NCBI RefSeq assembly: GCF_004138395.1
Contig: NZ_PRLM01000001.1
Span: forward strand, 1-64,000
Length of the DNA: 64,000 nucleotides
Origin: Candidatus Nanosyncoccus alces
GTDB lineage: Bacteria > Patescibacteriota > Saccharimonadia > Saccharimonadales > Saccharimonadaceae
Direction: 5' to 3'
Shown here piece by piece: positions 62,557 to 64,000 of the stretch (position 1 is the stretch's first letter; each line of letters starts with the position of its first letter). The notes beneath the pieces are model-generated. The model saw only the letters and a list, made by a program, of their open reading frames with translations, ran no database searches and was not told where the DNA came from. Made by a program: the position numbers and the translations under genes.

Positions 62557-64000
62557 ATGCAAGAAGAATTTAGTGAAATCATGAATCGGTTAAGCGAAAA
62601 CGCAAGGTTTGCGCTACAAAAGGCCGATTATTACAGTAAGCGATATAACAATGGTTATATGGGAACGGAGCATCTGCTACTCGGAATTATGAGCATAGAT
62701 ATGTCTACCGGGGCGAAGATGATTCGTGACGAAGGTGCGACGCTAGAAGAAGTGGAAAAAGCGTTAAATAAAGCGGCGGTGGAAGTGCCGGGTAGCGACA
62801 TGGCAATGATGTCGCTATCGGAAGCGGTGATTTTGACGCTTAGGATGGCGCAAAATTATATACGCGAGCAGGGCCTGAGTGTGATAGGCACCGAGCATAT
62901 ATTATATGCTTTGCTTTCTCAGCCGAATTCGCGGGCTTCGCTAATATTAACTGGGCTGAAGGTAGATACGGAAAAGTTATTGAACGAAATTGAAGATCTA
63001 GTAGAAGAACAAACTAAAGATGAAAAGCTAAAAGCTGAAAAAGCGAAATATTTGAAGAAAACGCCACTGAAGTTTTTGAATCGGTACGGGAAAGATTTGA
63101 CGGAAGAGGCGAAGGCGGGGAAACTAGATACCGTAATAGGGCGTGAAAACGAGATAGAACGGGTGGTGACGGTATTAAGTCGCCGGACGAAATCTAACCC
63201 GGTGTTAATAGGTGAGGCAGGCGTAGGTAAAACGGCGATTGTGGAGGGTTTGGCGACACGGATTGCGAATAATGAAGTGCCAGGGAACTTAATTGGTAAA
63301 CATATTTACCAAGTGGATCTGAGCTCGGTGGTGGCGGGGACGAAGTTCCGCGGGGAATTCGAAGAACGTATTAAGGGGATTATAGATGAGGCGACGGGGG
63401 ATGATAGCGTGCTGTTATTTATAGACGAAATACATCTGCTTTCTGGTGCGGGGTCTAGTGAAGGCAGCATGGATGCGGCGAATATTTTGAAGCCAGCGTT
63501 AGCGCGGAATTCTATCAACCTGATCGGTGCGACGACTTTGGACGAATATCGGAAATCTATTGAAAAAGACAAGGCGCTTTCGCGTAGATTCCAGACGGTG
63601 ATGGTGGAAGAACCCTCGGCTGCAGTGACGCTCCGGATTTTGAAGGGGATTAAGAAACATTACGAAAAGCATCATGGGGTGGTGATACCGGACGAGATTT
63701 TGGAAACGGCGATTACGATGAGTCAAAGATATATTAACGACAGATTTATGCCGGACAAGGTAATAGACGTGATAGACGAAGCAAGTGCGATTGCAAAAGT
63801 GGCGGCAGATAAAAAGGGCGGCGGCAAGTATAAAAAATTGAAAATTGAAAAAACAACTTTGGAGAATAAGATTTCGGATGCGGCGGAAAAAGAGGATTAC
63901 GAAAAAGCGGCGAATTTGAAGACAGAACTGGCGAAGCTAGAGCAAGAGATTAAGAAATTAGAAAAAGCCGGTGTGAAAGAAACGGAGAATCCGATTTTGA
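62557..64000 (+). CDS. clpC: ATP-dependent Clp protease ATP-binding subunit ClpC (partial, cut by window end)
   Basis: ClpC is an AAA+ unfoldase that feeds ClpP or remodels aggregates. The visible 481 codons give an N-terminal double Clp repeat ([46 protein letters not shown]), the first AAA+ domain with Walker [16 protein letters not shown], Walker B LLFIDEIH and the [16 protein letters not shown] segment, then a coiled M/UVR-like stretch near the end ([20 protein letters not shown]). The short middle helix favours ClpC over ClpB. AGGGGG precedes the ATG. The second AAA+ domain lies beyond the window. CIRCE control makes it a heat-shock gene. Confidence 0.93.
   Translation, partial: MQEEFSEIMNRLSENARFALQKADYYSKRYNNGYMGTEHLLLGIMSIDMSTGAKMIRDEGATLEEVEKALNKAAVEVPGSDMAMMSLSEAVILTLRMAQNYIREQGLSVIGTEHILYALLSQPNSRASLILTGLKVDTEKLLNEIEDLVEEQTKDEKLKAEKAKYLKKTPLKFLNRYGKDLTEEAKAGKLDTVIGRENEIERVVTVLSRRTKSNPVLIGEAGVGKTAIVEGLATRIANNEVPGNLIGKHIYQVDLSSVVAGTKFRGEFEERIKGIIDEATGDDSVLLFIDEIHLLSGAGSSEGSMDAANILKPALARNSINLIGATTLDEYRKSIEKDKALSRRFQTVMVEEPSAAVTLRILKGIKKHYEKHHGVVIPDEILETAITMSQRYINDRFMPDKVIDVIDEASAIAKVAADKKGGGKYKKLKIEKTTLENKISDAAEKEDYEKAANLKTELAKLEQEIKKLEKAGVKETENPIL

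Overview
The window looks like a chromosomal segment of a Saccharibacteria (TM7/CPR) bacterium or a close relative. The pointers are inferential: dense, short-spaced genes; unusually short housekeeping enzymes (MetK about 319 aa, Pgi about 375 aa, Pgk about 351 aa, thioredoxin 85 aa); LemA-HtpX, DUF2207, PEGA, DUF3048 and sortase envelope proteins; and no biosynthetic operons. The standard genetic code fits (UGA is used as a stop). No marker other than the 3' end of 23S rRNA and 5S rRNA is present to fix the taxon.

Layout. 1-660: end of 23S, 5S and terminators. 0.7-7 kb: a small orphan gene, nusA facing rnj across overlapping promoters, then a gpx-trxA-trxB redox operon. 7-16.6 kb: tRNA-Leu, an acyltransferase with two GT8 glycosyltransferases, smpB-xth, a DUF2207 protein, a CDP-alcohol phosphotransferase with a GT4 glycosyltransferase, and metK. 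16.7-29.9 kb: sortase, PEGA and DUF4367-like surface proteins, gltX, DUF3048, der-pth, two transporters, GNAT and tRNAs. 30-41 kb: lemA-htpX-membrane protein-ligA, pyk-pgk, an HTH-MurA fusion, and a UvrD/PcrA helicase. 41-44.4 kb: an accessory island with an IS481-like remnant, a foreign-looking SF2 helicase carrying four homing-endonuclease-associated repeats, and decayed DNA. 44.4-52.5 kb: three proline tRNAs, ftsH, pepN and pgi. 52.6-57.2 kb: a complete agmatine deiminase pathway (aguC divergent from aguB-aguD-aguA). 57.3-64 kb: gpmI, galU, an AMP-forming acyl ligase, an anchored protein, and a CIRCE-controlled clpC cut by the window end.

How the genes work together. Energy would come from lower glycolysis (pgi, pgk, gpmI, pyk) and from agmatine, which the agu genes turn into putrescine, ammonia, CO2 and ATP. 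Envelope building is served by galU, the glycosyltransferases, PlsC-like and CDP-alcohol enzymes and MurA. Quality control is served by ftsH, htpX, clpC, smpB and pth. Peroxide defence is served by Gpx fed by TrxA/TrxB.

Most notable. (1) A family of GC-rich palindromic elements sits inside the coding regions of uvrD/pcrA, pepN and ligA without breaking them, and also in the pgi/aguC terminator. The copies share DNA cores (19 nt with 2 mismatches between uvrD and pepN, in different reading frames; a CCGAACGGNCYYGAG 15-mer in uvrD, ligA and pgi). They resemble in principle the Rickettsia palindromic elements. (2) At least 14 genes have a -10 hexamer only 6-7 nt before the start codon, implying widespread leaderless mRNAs, while other genes carry strong Shine-Dalgarno sequences. 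(3) The helicase island has a leader RNA that can hide its own ribosome binding site.
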